From: Streptomyces sp. SN-593
GTDB taxonomy: Bacteria; Actinomycetota; Actinomycetes; Streptomycetales; Streptomycetaceae
Assembly (NCBI RefSeq): GCF_016756395.1
Contig: NZ_AP018365.1
Location: 8,311,501 to 8,375,500, forward strand
Direction of reading: 5' to 3'
DNA: 64,000 bases
Part shown: positions 1 to 7,764 of the stretch, in pieces
Layout of the letters: each line of letters starts with the position of its first letter
How positions within the stretch are numbered: position 1 is the stretch's first letter
Position numbers and translations under genes: made by a program
The notes under the pieces: model-generated
Database searches by the model: none
Told to the model about the DNA's origin: nothing
What the model saw: the letters and a program-made list of their open reading frames with translations, nothing else

Positions 1-87
1 CGCCGCAACCCGGTCGACGCGGGGAACGTCAACGACGCCCGCGCGGCCGAGGTCCGGACCGCCGCGAGCGCGCGGGCCGGGGTGTGA
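1..87 (+). CDS. C-terminal end of an unidentified protein (partial)
   Basis: Only the last 28 codons are inside the window, ending with TGA at 85-87. All 28 sense codons end in G or C, as in neighbouring genes, which is the main reason to call it coding. The tail is rich in Ala, Arg and Val with no motif I recognise. Product unknown; the rest lies upstream of the window. Confidence 0.5.
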   Translation, partial: RRNPVDAGNVNDARAAEVRTAASARAGV

Positions 88-211
88 GCGGCCCGGCCCG
101 GCCGGAGCGGGCACCCGGACGGTCACCACAGCGGCAACCCGCGCGCGTACGGGGACGGGCGGGCACTGACGGAGCGCGCCGGCAACGGGCGGGCGGCAGG
201 AGGGAGGCGTC

Positions 212-442
212 ATGGACGTGAAGTGGGGATCGCTGGCGGAGGTGGCCGTGGTGAGCCTGGGCGCCACCGTCGGCGTCGTGGTGGTCTTCGCCCTCGGCGT
301 GTGGGCGCTGGCCGCCCGCGACGAGCACCGGGGGAGCGGTGGCGAGGGCGGCGCGCGGACCGTCGCCGCCGGCGCCTGCTTCGCGGTGTGCGCCTGCGCG
401 GTCCTGTACGGCCTGTACCTGATCATCCCGCAGTTCCACTAA
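212..442 (+). CDS. Small membrane protein with two predicted transmembrane helices
   Basis: A 76-residue protein starting at ATG 212 behind an excellent Shine-Dalgarno run (AGGAGGGAGG, about 190-210). Residues about 8-33 (EVAVVSLGATVGVVVVFALG) and about 50-72 (VAAGACFAVCACAVLYGLYL) are hydrophobic, separated by a short charged Gly-rich loop (RDEHRGSGGEGG). I see no catalytic motif. Small two-helix proteins of this type are common and mostly uncharacterised in streptomycetes. It stands alone: the gene before it ends at 87, and a repeat-like element begins one base after its stop. Function unknown. Confidence 0.75.
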   Translation: MDVKWGSLAEVAVVSLGATVGVVVVFALGVWALAARDEHRGSGGEGGARTVAAGACFAVCACAVLYGLYLIIPQFH

Positions 443-603
443 GGGCTGTCCGGCGGATCGTGCCGGTCGGGCTCGCGGTGTCCGGTGCCGTGCATCGCAA
501 GGCGGAGAGACGTCCTCGTACCGGTCGTACGGGGGTGATTCGGCACCGCAGGGAGGTGCGGTGCCGGGCGCCGTGAGCCCGGCAGGATCCGCCGGACAGG
601 CCC
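443..603. mobile_element. MITE-like element bounded by imperfect terminal inverted repeats
   Basis: About 161 bp begins directly after the TAA of the small membrane gene. The left end (443-459, GGGCTGTCCGGCGGATC) is nearly the reverse complement of the right end (586-603); they differ by one inserted base. Inside lies a perfect 9-bp hairpin (542-550 with 557-565) and a CGTAC/GTACG inverted repeat near 515-530. It encodes nothing I can support. Terminal repeats, no gene and a total size of about 160 bp are the signs of a miniature transposable element, here probably mobilised by an IS family elsewhere in the genome. I cannot identify target-site duplications with confidence. It may also act as a terminator for the upstream gene. 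Confidence 0.5.
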
Positions 604-704
604 TCGGCCCCCGGGTGCGGTCCGGGCGCGCAGGCCGGCGCGGCGACGCGCCGGGGCCCGGTCGGAGCGGAGCCGCCGCCCCGGAACCTCCCGCCCCGGA
701 CGAT

Positions 705-755
705 CTCCCGCCCCGGCTCCGCGCGTCGCCGCGACGCGCGGAGCCGGGGCGGGAG
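705..755 (-). terminator. Strong terminator hairpin after the oxidoreductase gene
   Basis: A perfect 24-bp stem (705-728 with 732-755) and a 3-base CCG loop lie 10 bases beyond the stop codon at 765. There is no clear U tract, as is usual for GC-rich actinomycete terminators. Confidence 0.8.
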
Positions 756-764
756 CGCCGGCCC

Positions 765-2018
765 CTACCGCGCGACCTCGACCACCGTGCCGGTGGCGCG
801 GGCCCGCTCCGCGGCCCACACCACGCGGTGCCCGGCGAGGCTGGTCGCCGCGTCGGACCGCAGCAGTGCCCCGTCCCCGGTCGCGACGGCCGCGAGGAAG
901 GCGTCGGTCAGCGCCTCGTCGCCGCCGCCGTGCCCGTCGGCTGCCGACGCGCCCGCCTCGGAGCCGACCTCGACCGTCTCGTCCGTGCCGGTGAGGAAGT
1001 CCACCCGGCGGATCGACCGGCCGTCGCCGTCGAGGAAGCCGCGGGTGCCCATCAGCCGGGTCCTGCGGTGCTCCATCGGGGTGAACGCGCTCATCGTGAA
1101 CGAGCAGGTCGCCCCGTCGTCGAACTCCATCGAGACCACCTGGTGGTCCACCACGTCGTTGTCGCAGGCGTACACGCAGCGCCCGTACGGCCCGGTGCGC
1201 AGCGCCGCCAGGACACCGGCCTCGGTGTGGTCGTCGGTGACCGCGGACAGCGGCCAGAACCGGCTGTCGGCGTTGTCGAGGCAGTCCAGGTACAGCCGCT
1301 TCGCGGAGTACGCGCAGGTGGACTCGATCGGGCAGTCGACGCACCGCGCGGCGGCGTCCTTCGGCGCGTCCTCGGCGCGGAAGTGGGACAGGCTGCCGAA
1401 GGAGCCGACCCGCCGGGGCGCCCGGCCGAAGAGGTAGAGCAGCCAGTCGATGTCGTGGCAGGACTTGGTGAGCAGCATCGGCGCGGAGGTGCCGGAGTTG
1501 CGCCAGTTGCCGCGGACGAAGGAGTGCGCCTGGTGCCACCAGCCGACCGGCTCCAGGTGCTGCACGCTGACCAGCCGGCCGATCGTCCCGTCGTCCAACA
1601 GGCGCTTGAGCGCCCGGGTGTAGGGCGTGTAGCGCAGCACGTGGCAGACGGCGAGCGTGATCTTGTTGCGCTCGGCCGCCTCCGTGATCGCCTCGGCCTC
1701 GGACTCCTCGGTCGCCATCGGCTTCTCCAGGAGTATGTGGTAGCCCTGGTCGGCCAGCGCGACGGTGGGAGCGGTGTGCAGCCGGTCCTGCGTGGCGACG
1801 ATCGCGGCGTCGGCGAGCCGGCCGGCCGCGACGACCTCGGTCCAGTCGGCGTACACGCGGTCGTCCGGAACGCCGAACTCGCGGGCCGCGGCGGCGCGTC
1901 GAGCGGGATCGGGCTCGGCCACCGCCACCACCCGACCCTCGCCGGTGTCATGGGCACGGCGCGCGTACGACTGACCGCGCAGCCCGGCGCCGACGAGAAC
2001 TAGAGTCACCGGAGGCAT
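765..2018 (-). CDS. Gfo/Idh/MocA-family NAD(P)-dependent oxidoreductase with a four-cysteine insert
   Basis: 417 residues from ATG 2018. The N-terminus has a Rossmann motif (LVLVGAGLRG, residues 7-16), the family EKP motif is at about 98-100, and the conserved K-x-x-H-D segment (LTKSCHDIDW) is near 183-192. These mark a cytoplasmic sugar or polyol dehydrogenase. A short insert (CVDCPIESTC, then YLDC; Cys at about 226, 229, 235 and 246) looks like a metal or structural zinc knuckle and occurs in a subset of this family. GH109 alpha-N-acetylgalactosaminidases share the fold, so a glycosidase role is possible, but GH109 enzymes usually carry a signal peptide and this one does not. A start 12 codons upstream is possible but lacks a better ribosome site. 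The gene is divergent from the ROK regulator and may be its target. Confidence 0.85.
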   Translation of the reverse strand: MPPVTLVLVGAGLRGQSYARRAHDTGEGRVVAVAEPDPARRAAAAREFGVPDDRVYADWTEVVAAGRLADAAIVATQDRLHTAPTVALADQGYHILLEKPMATEESEAEAITEAAERNKITLAVCHVLRYTPYTRALKRLLDDGTIGRLVSVQHLEPVGWWHQAHSFVRGNWRNSGTSAPMLLTKSCHDIDWLLYLFGRAPRRVGSFGSLSHFRAEDAPKDAAARCVDCPIESTCAYSAKRLYLDCLDNADSRFWPLSAVTDDHTEAGVLAALRTGPYGRCVYACDNDVVDHQVVSMEFDDGATCSFTMSAFTPMEHRRTRLMGTRGFLDGDGRSIRRVDFLTGTDETVEVGSEAGASAADGHGGGDEALTDAFLAAVATGDGALLRSDAATSLAGHRVVWAAERARATGTVVEVAR

Positions 2019-2042
2019 GGGGTCCTTTCCCGTACTTACGAA

Positions 2043-2060
2043 GGAGTCCCTCATTATTAG
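2043..2060. promoter_or_regulatory. AT-rich candidate operator between the oxidoreductase and ROK genes
   Basis: The 72-bp divergent spacer (2019-2090) holds an AT-rich segment, GGAGTCCCTCATTATTAG, unusual against the local GC level. A similar string (GGACTCCATGATTAG) lies in the promoter of the first importer operon at 3535-3549. This could be a half-site shared by genes under the ROK regulator, but two copies are weak evidence. Confidence 0.35.
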
Positions 2061-2090
2061 CAGTGTGGCAACCGATCTCAAGGGGGAGCG

Positions 2091-3392
2091 GTGACCGAGA
2101 TCGCGCCGGGCGGCGACCTCTCCCAGCTCCGGCGGCTCAACTCGCTCGCCCTGATCAGCGTGGTGCGCGAGGAGCCCGGGCTGACGCTGACCGAAATCTC
2201 CCGCCGGACCGGGCTGTCCCGGGCCTCCACCGAGGACGTGGTCCGCGGGCTGCTGGAACGCGGCTGGCTGGCCGACGTGCCGGCCGCCGCCGGCGCGGTG
2301 GGCCGCCCCGCCCGCCGGTACCGGTTCCGGGCGGACGCCGGCCGGGTGCTCGGCGTGGACATCGGCGGCCACAAGATCCTCGCCCTGGTCGCCGACCTGG
2401 ACGGCACGGTGCTGCACAGCGCCCGGGTCGCCGTCGCCCAGGCGATGGGCCGCAAGGACCGGCTGGCGGCGCTGGACCGCGCGGTGGCCGACGCGCTGGC
2501 CGGCGCCGGGGCGTCCGCCGGCGACATCTGGGCGGCGGGCGCGGCCACCACCGGGCTGGTCGACGGCGCGGGCCGGGTGATGCTCTCCGAGGCGCTGCCG
2601 GAGTGGACCGGCGTGGACGTGGCCGCGCACCTGCGCCGCCGGGTCGGCGGGGCCGTCCTGGTCGAGAACGACAGCAAGCTCGCGGCGCTCGCCGAGTCCT
2701 GGCGCGGGGCCGCCCGCTACGCCAAGGACGTGGTGCTGATCCTGGCGGGCCTGCGCACCGGCGCGGGCCTGATCATCGACGGCAAGCTGCACCGGGGCTT
2801 CGGCAACGCCGCCGGCGAGATCGGCGCGCTGCCCGCGTCCGGCTGGATCAGGGCGCAGGAGCACCTGAAGTCCTGGCCGCCGACCGGCCGCGCGGACGCG
2901 GCGGGCCAGGGCGGGGCGGGGCGGGAAGTGCCAGGTCAGGGGGTGGGGTCGCCGGGCGCCGAGGGCGCGGACGCCGTCGGTCGCGCCGCCGCCGACCAGG
3001 ACGCCGCCGCCGAGGCGGTCTTCGAGGCCGCGCGCGCCGGCGACCGCAAGGCGGCGGCGGTGGTGCGCCGCTACGTCCGCGACGTGGCCGTGGGGGCCGC
3101 CGCCCTGGTGCTCACCCTGGACCCCGAGCTGGTCGTCATCGGCGGCGGGTTCTCGCGCTCCGCCGACCTGATCGTAGAACCGCTGCGGCGCGAGCTGGAC
3201 CGCTGGTGCATCCGCACGCCCGAGGTGCGGGTGTCGGAGTTCGGCGACGAGGGGGTGGCGCTGGGCGCGCTGCGTCTGGCGCTCGACCACGTGGACGGCG
3301 AGCTGCGCGAGAGCGTGGATCTCGGCGGGCCCGAGTTCGTCGCCCGGCAGCTCGCCGCCGCGGGCGGGGCCAGGGCCGGTGCGAGCCGCTGA
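2091..3392 (+). CDS. ROK-family transcriptional regulator
   Basis: 433 residues from GTG 2091, with a GGGGGAG run 2-8 bases upstream. Residues about 12-60 form a winged helix-turn-helix (LTLTEISRRTGLSRASTEDV). The rest is a ROK sugar-kinase-like fold with the phosphate-binding LGVDIGGHK motif near residue 86 and an ENDSKLAALAE segment near 190. The usual ROK zinc motif (CxCGxxGCxE) is missing: the matching stretch (GFGNAAGEIGALPASGW) has no cysteine. After about residue 265 there is a Gly/Ala-rich linker, an insertion relative to typical members. ROK regulators normally sense sugars or sugar phosphates. Its position suggests control of the divergent oxidoreductase and of the importer and hydrolase genes downstream. 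Confidence 0.88.
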   Translation: MTEIAPGGDLSQLRRLNSLALISVVREEPGLTLTEISRRTGLSRASTEDVVRGLLERGWLADVPAAAGAVGRPARRYRFRADAGRVLGVDIGGHKILALVADLDGTVLHSARVAVAQAMGRKDRLAALDRAVADALAGAGASAGDIWAAGAATTGLVDGAGRVMLSEALPEWTGVDVAAHLRRRVGGAVLVENDSKLAALAESWRGAARYAKDVVLILAGLRTGAGLIIDGKLHRGFGNAAGEIGALPASGWIRAQEHLKSWPPTGRADAAGQGGAGREVPGQGVGSPGAEGADAVGRAAADQDAAAEAVFEAARAGDRKAAAVVRRYVRDVAVGAAALVLTLDPELVVIGGGFSRSADLIVEPLRRELDRWCIRTPEVRVSEFGDEGVALGALRLALDHVDGELRESVDLGGPEFVARQLAAAGGARAGASR

Positions 3393-3402
3393 CCTGGTAG
3401 AA

Positions 3403-3446
3403 CGGGGGGTGACGCGGGCGTGGGCACACGGTCGTGGCACCCCCCG
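3403..3446 (+). terminator. Possible terminator after the ROK gene
   Basis: A perfect 9-bp inverted repeat (CGGGGGGTG at 3403-3411 with CACCCCCCG at 3438-3446) starts 10 bases after the ROK stop. The loop is long (26 bases), so this is only a moderate candidate. Confidence 0.4.
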
Positions 3447-3518
3447 CGGCGCCCCCCGCGCGGCGGGTTCCGGGAGGGCGGGAACGGGACGGCAACAACT
3501 TCGTAACCGCCGTGGGTA

Positions 3519-3548
3519 TTGACTTAATTTCCCTGGACTCCATGATTA
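3519..3548 (+). promoter_or_regulatory. Promoter candidate for the first sugar importer operon
   Basis: TTGACT at 3519-3524 is a good -35 element. After a 17-18 base spacer come ATGATT/TGATTA (3542-3548) as a weak -10. The segment is AT-rich for this genome and lies about 70 bases before the start of the binding-protein gene. The motif shared with 2043-2060 overlaps the -10. Confidence 0.5.
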
Positions 3549-3615
3549 GGCGAACTCGATGCCCTTGCTGGCCGGTCGGCGCGGAGGGCTTGTGGACTGT
3601 CTGGGAGGACATGGG

Positions 3616-4878
3616 ATGCGTAACTCGGTGCGGTGGACCGCGGTGGCCCTGGGGGTGGTCCTGGCCGCATCCGCCTGCTCGTCGGGCGGCAGCGACGCGG
3701 CTTCCTCCGACGGCAAGGTCACCTTGTCGTACGGGGTGTGGGACGCGACCCAGAAGTCCGCGATGGAGGAACTGGGCAAGGCGTTCACCAAGACCCACCC
3801 GAACATCTCGATCAAGGTCGAGCTGACACCGTGGGCGGACTACTGGACCAAGCTGAAGGCCGCCGCGACCGGCGGGTCGGCGCCCGACGTGTTCTGGATG
3901 AACGGTCCGAACTTCCAGCTCTACGCCTCCAACGGTGTGATCCGCCCGCTGGACGACGACATCGCCAAGGACAAGGTCCCGCTGTCGGCCTACCCGAAGC
4001 AGTTGGTGGACCTCTACACCTACAAGGGCAAGCACTACGGCCTGCCGAAGGACATGGACACCGTCGGCGTCTGGTACAACAAGGCGCTCTTCGACGCCGC
4101 CAAGGTGCCCTACCCGAAGGCCGGCTGGACCTGGAGCGACTTCCAGGCCGCGGCCGCGAAACTCACCGACGCGAGCAAGGGCCAGTACGGCGCCGACGCG
4201 GAGCTGACCAGCTTCCAGGAGTACCAGTACGACACCATCGCCCAGGCCGGCGGCTACGTGATCTCCGCCGACGGCAAGAAGTCCGGCTACGACGACCCGA
4301 AGACGATCGAGGGCCTGCGCTTCTGGACCGACCTGATCAAGAAGAAGGAGTCGCCGGACCTCAAGACGATGACGGACACCGCGCCGCTCCAGCTCTTCGA
4401 GGCCGGCAAGATCGGCATGTACTGGGGCGGTTCGTGGGACGCCACCGAGTTCGGCGGCAACAGCTACACCAAGGCCAACGTGGACGTCGCGCCGCTGCCC
4501 AAGGGCGAGAAGCAGGCGACGATCATCCACGGCGTCGCCAACGTGGTCTCGTCGAAGACCAAGCACGCCGACCAGGCGTGGGAGTTCGTGAAGTTCCTCG
4601 GCTCCAAGCAGGCCGCGGACATCTTCGGCGCCAAGGGCACCATGCCCGCCTACAACGGCACCCAGGCGGCCTGGATCGCCGCCCACCCGCAGTTCGACCT
4701 CCAGACGTTCGTGGACGAGCTGTCCTACGCCGTGCCCTTCCCCGTCTCCAAGGACACCGCGGCCTGGAACGAGGAGGAGCTGACCTACATGACCAAGGCG
4801 TGGAACGGCGACGAGTCGCTCGACAAGGCGGCGAAGGACCTCGCCGCGGCGATGAACGCCTCGCTCGCCAAGGAGTGA
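3616..4878 (+). CDS. Sugar ABC transporter substrate-binding lipoprotein (family 1)
   Basis: 420 residues. ATG 3616 is preferred because GGGAGGA lies 8-14 bases upstream and gives a classical lipoprotein signal: basic N-terminus, hydrophobic core, then lipobox ASAC with Cys21. The mature part shows the family-1 carbohydrate-binding fold: an early GVWDATQK segment, a WADYWTKLKAAATGG helix, PDVFWMNGPN, and a central WYNKALF segment typical of sugar-binding proteins. It would capture an oligosaccharide outside the membrane and pass it to the two permeases that follow; the next gene starts one base after its stop. No ATPase gene is present, so a shared MsiK-type ATPase is likely. Substrate is not shown by sequence; the locus suggests galactose or galactosamine oligomers. 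Confidence 0.92.
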   Translation: MRNSVRWTAVALGVVLAASACSSGGSDAASSDGKVTLSYGVWDATQKSAMEELGKAFTKTHPNISIKVELTPWADYWTKLKAAATGGSAPDVFWMNGPNFQLYASNGVIRPLDDDIAKDKVPLSAYPKQLVDLYTYKGKHYGLPKDMDTVGVWYNKALFDAAKVPYPKAGWTWSDFQAAAAKLTDASKGQYGADAELTSFQEYQYDTIAQAGGYVISADGKKSGYDDPKTIEGLRFWTDLIKKKESPDLKTMTDTAPLQLFEAGKIGMYWGGSWDATEFGGNSYTKANVDVAPLPKGEKQATIIHGVANVVSSKTKHADQAWEFVKFLGSKQAADIFGAKGTMPAYNGTQAAWIAAHPQFDLQTFVDELSYAVPFPVSKDTAAWNEEELTYMTKAWNGDESLDKAAKDLAAAMNASLAKE

Positions 4879-4879
4879 C

Positions 4880-5860
4880 ATGACGATCACGTCCACCCCG
4901 GGCGGGACCCGGACCGAGCAGCCGCCCGCCACCGGCGGCCGCCCGGGCCGGGCCCGCCGCCCGCGCCGCGACCGGGTCGTCGAGGCGCTGTGGGGCTACG
5001 CCTTCATCGCCCCGATCGGCCTGGGCCTCGCGGTGTTCTACCTGTGGCCCGTCCTGCAGACCGCGTACTTCTCCTTCACCGCCTGGGGCGCCTTCGGCGG
5101 CCACACCTGGACCGGCCTGGACAACTACCACCGGATGCTGCACGACCACGAGTTCGGCCAGGCCATGGTCAACACGCTGGCGTACACCGCGCTCGGGCTG
5201 GTCTCCATCCCGCTGGCGATCGTCTTCGCCGCCCTGCTCAACCGGCCCGGCCTGCGCGGCGTCGGCGTGTACCGCACGCTGTTCTTCCTGCCGGTGGTCA
5301 CCATGCCGGTGGCGATCGCGATGGTCTGGCGGTGGCTCTACAACGGCAACTACGGCCTGATCAACTACCTGCTGTCGCTGGTCGGCATCGACGGGCCGAA
5401 CTGGATCGCCGACCCGCGCGTCGCGCTGTACGCGCTGGTCGCCGTCGGTGTGTGGAGCAGCATCGGGTACAACCTGGTGATCTTCCTCGCCGGCATGCAG
5501 GCCATCCCGAAGGAGTACTACGAGGCCGCGCAGATCGACGGCGCCGGCCCCGTACGGCAGTTCTTCTCCGTGACGATCCCGCTGCTGTCGCCCACCGCGT
5601 TCTTCGTGTCGGTGATCTCGGTGATCGGGTCGCTCCAACTGTTCGACCTGGTCTACGTGATGGCCGGCTCCGGCGACGCCGCCCGCGCCAACCCCGCCTT
5701 CCCGCGCCTGGAGACCGTCGTGCAGCTCTTCTACGACCGGGCGTTCGTCACCAACGACCGCGGCTACGCGGCCGCGATCGTCATGGTGCTGCTGCTGGTC
5801 ATCATCGCCCTGACGGCCTTCCAGTTCCGCATGCAGAAGAGGTGGGTGCACTATGGCTGA
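4880..5860 (+). CDS. Sugar ABC transporter permease (MalF type)
   Basis: 326 residues; the ATG starts one base after the binding-protein stop, so translation is probably coupled. A basic cytoplasmic N-terminus (about 35 residues, Arg-rich) precedes about six transmembrane helices. The EAA loop that docks the ATPase is clear at about residue 212 (EYYEAAQIDGAGPVRQFF). It forms a heterodimeric channel with the next gene product, whose start lies inside this gene. Confidence 0.93.
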   Translation: MTITSTPGGTRTEQPPATGGRPGRARRPRRDRVVEALWGYAFIAPIGLGLAVFYLWPVLQTAYFSFTAWGAFGGHTWTGLDNYHRMLHDHEFGQAMVNTLAYTALGLVSIPLAIVFAALLNRPGLRGVGVYRTLFFLPVVTMPVAIAMVWRWLYNGNYGLINYLLSLVGIDGPNWIADPRVALYALVAVGVWSSIGYNLVIFLAGMQAIPKEYYEAAQIDGAGPVRQFFSVTIPLLSPTAFFVSVISVIGSLQLFDLVYVMAGSGDAARANPAFPRLETVVQLFYDRAFVTNDRGYAAAIVMVLLLVIIALTAFQFRMQKRWVHYG

Positions 5861-6686
5861 GGCCCGTTCCCGGCGCACGGGATCGCACTTCGGCGTCCAC
5901 ACCGTGCTGATCGCCGCCTCGCTGGTGATGGTCGCGCCGTTCGTGTGGGAGGCGATCACCTCGCTGAAGTCGCTCACCGACGCCACCCACGTGCCGCCGT
6001 CGCCGCTGCCCGGCAGCCAGTGGTCGAACTACCGCAAGGTCTTCCAACTGCTGCCGTTCGGGCACCAGTTCCTCAACACGCTGCTGATGGCGCTGGGCCG
6101 CACCCTCGGCCAGGTGGTGCTGTGCCCGATGGCCGCCTACGCCTTCGCGCGGCTGCGCTTCCCCGGGCGCGGGGTGCTGTTCGGGCTGTTCCTGTCGGTG
6201 CTGATGGTGCCGCCGCAGCTCTTCATCATCCCGCAGTACCAGATCATGTCCGACCTCGGCTGGCTCAACAGCCTCCAGGCGCTGATCCTGCCCGGCATGT
6301 TCAGCGCGTTCGGCGTCTTCCTGCTGCGGCAGTCCTTCCTGGCGCTGCCCAAGGAGCTGGAGGAGGCCGCGCGGCTGGACGGCGCCGGACCGCTGCGGAT
6401 CTACTGGTCGGTGATGCTGCCGCTGGTCCGGCCCGGGCTGGTCGCGCTCGGCGTGCTCGCGCTGCTGTGGAGCTGGAACGACCTGTTCTGGCCGCTGGTG
6501 GTCAACACCGACCCCGACAAGATGACCCTGTCGGCCGGACTCGCCTCCCTCCAGGGGCAGTTCCAGACCGACTACCCCGTGCTGATGGCGGGCTCGCTGC
6601 TCGCCTCGCTACCGGTCATCGTCGTCTTCGCCTTCCTGCAACGGCAGTTCGTGCAGGGAATCGCACACACCGGAGTCAAGGGCTGA
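5853..6686 (+). CDS. Sugar ABC transporter permease (MalG type)
   Basis: 277 residues from ATG 5853, overlapping the previous gene by 8 bases. It has about six membrane helices and the EAA loop KELEEAARLDGAGPLRIYW near residue 166. The C-terminus (QFVQGIAHTGVKG) ends in the short V/L-K-G tail typical of MalG-type permeases. It completes the first importer and is followed after 43 bases by a secreted hydrolase, suggesting that degradation and uptake share one transcript. Confidence 0.93.
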   Translation: MAEARSRRTGSHFGVHTVLIAASLVMVAPFVWEAITSLKSLTDATHVPPSPLPGSQWSNYRKVFQLLPFGHQFLNTLLMALGRTLGQVVLCPMAAYAFARLRFPGRGVLFGLFLSVLMVPPQLFIIPQYQIMSDLGWLNSLQALILPGMFSAFGVFLLRQSFLALPKELEEAARLDGAGPLRIYWSVMLPLVRPGLVALGVLALLWSWNDLFWPLVVNTDPDKMTLSAGLASLQGQFQTDYPVLMAGSLLASLPVIVVFAFLQRQFVQGIAHTGVKG

Positions 6687-6729
6687 CCGGCCCTCTCCAC
6701 CCCCCACCCCCACCGTGAAAGGGGCACAC

Positions 6730-7686
6730 GTGTTCACCTCCCGCCGATCGACCTCCCCCCACCCGTCGATCTCCCCCCACGCGGCGACGTCCACCCGCCC
6801 GGCGACCGGCTCCGGCCGGACCGCCGGGCGGGCGCGTGCCGCCGTCCTCGCCGCGGCGGCCACCGCGCTCGCGCTGACCGCGCTGGGCGCGGCCGGCGCC
6901 CCGGCAGACGCCGCGGCCGGCGTCCAGCACGTCGCCGTACCCGCCTACTTCGACCCCTCGACGACCGCCGGCGCGAGCTACTGGAGCCAGCTCGAGAAGG
7001 CCGGCCCCGGCGTCGGGATCGCCGTCGCCAACCCCTCCAACGGCCCCGGCACCGCCGCCAACAGCGCCTACGCCACGGCGGTGAAGGCCGCCAAGGCCGA
7101 CGGCACCAAGGTGCTCGGCTACGTGGACACCGGGTACTTCGGCACCACCGGCCGCACCACCCGCAACGGCCAGACCAGCGTCGCCGCCTGGACCGCCCAG
7201 ATCAACGCCGACGTCGCCAACTGGTACTCCTGGTACGGCTCCTCGGGCCTGGCCGGGATCTTCTTCGACGACGCGCTGAACGACTGCGGCACCGGCAACG
7301 CGCACGTCAACCTCTACTCCGGCATCAACACCACCACCAAGCAGGCGCACCCCGGCGCCGTCACCGTCGACAACCCCGGCGCACCCGCCGACCAGTGCTA
7401 CTCCTCGGCCGCCGACATCCTGGTCATGTACGAGGGCACCTACGCCGGCTACACCGGCTGGACCCCGCCGGCCTGGGAGCAGAACTCCACCGATCCCGGC
7501 AAGTTCTGGCACCTCGTCTACGACACCCCCACCCAGGCCGACCTGGTCAACACCGTCGCCCTGAGCAAGCAGCGCAACGCCGGCTACCTCTACGCCACCC
7601 CCGACGACCTGCCCAACCCCTGGGACACCCTGCCCACCGGCAGCTACTGGTCCCAGGAGCTGAGCGGCACCGCGGCCACCGGCTGA
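6730..7686 (+). CDS. Secreted spherulin-4 family protein (GH135-like glycosidase)
   Basis: 318 residues. GTG 6730 is chosen because AAAGGGG ends 5 bases before it; an in-frame GTG at 6715 is the alternative. A long N-terminus leads to a signal peptide (RARAAVLAAAATALALTAL, cleavage near ADAAAG, residues about 58-64). The mature domain has spherulin-4 features: HVAVPAYFDPS, VLGYVDTGYFG, GIFFDDALNDCG (acidic pair at about 180-181) and VMYEGTYAGY (Glu at about 235). Related Aspergillus Sph3 defines GH135 and cuts galactosaminogalactan. Substrate here is inferred. It is the last gene of the first importer operon, so its products probably feed that importer. A strong hairpin follows. Confidence 0.85.
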   Translation: MFTSRRSTSPHPSISPHAATSTRPATGSGRTAGRARAAVLAAAATALALTALGAAGAPADAAAGVQHVAVPAYFDPSTTAGASYWSQLEKAGPGVGIAVANPSNGPGTAANSAYATAVKAAKADGTKVLGYVDTGYFGTTGRTTRNGQTSVAAWTAQINADVANWYSWYGSSGLAGIFFDDALNDCGTGNAHVNLYSGINTTTKQAHPGAVTVDNPGAPADQCYSSAADILVMYEGTYAGYTGWTPPAWEQNSTDPGKFWHLVYDTPTQADLVNTVALSKQRNAGYLYATPDDLPNPWDTLPTGSYWSQELSGTAATG

Positions 7687-7713
7687 CCCGACCCCACCTG
7701 ACCCGGAGACGAC

Positions 7714-7748
7714 GCGGGGCCGCCCGGCACACAGCCGGGCGGCCCCGC
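7714..7748. terminator. Bidirectional terminator between convergent genes
   Basis: A perfect 15-bp stem (7714-7728 with 7734-7748) with loop ACACA lies between the spherulin-like gene (ends 7686, plus strand) and the GH4 gene (ends 7765, minus strand). It can serve both. Confidence 0.85.
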
Positions 7749-7764
7749 CCACGTCCTGCCGGGC

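Noticed and set aside
765..2018. GH109 alpha-N-acetylgalactosaminidase annotation for the Gfo/Idh/MocA protein
   Set aside because: The fold is shared, but the signal peptide usual in GH109 is absent and the cysteine insert points to another subfamily; kept only as an alternative.
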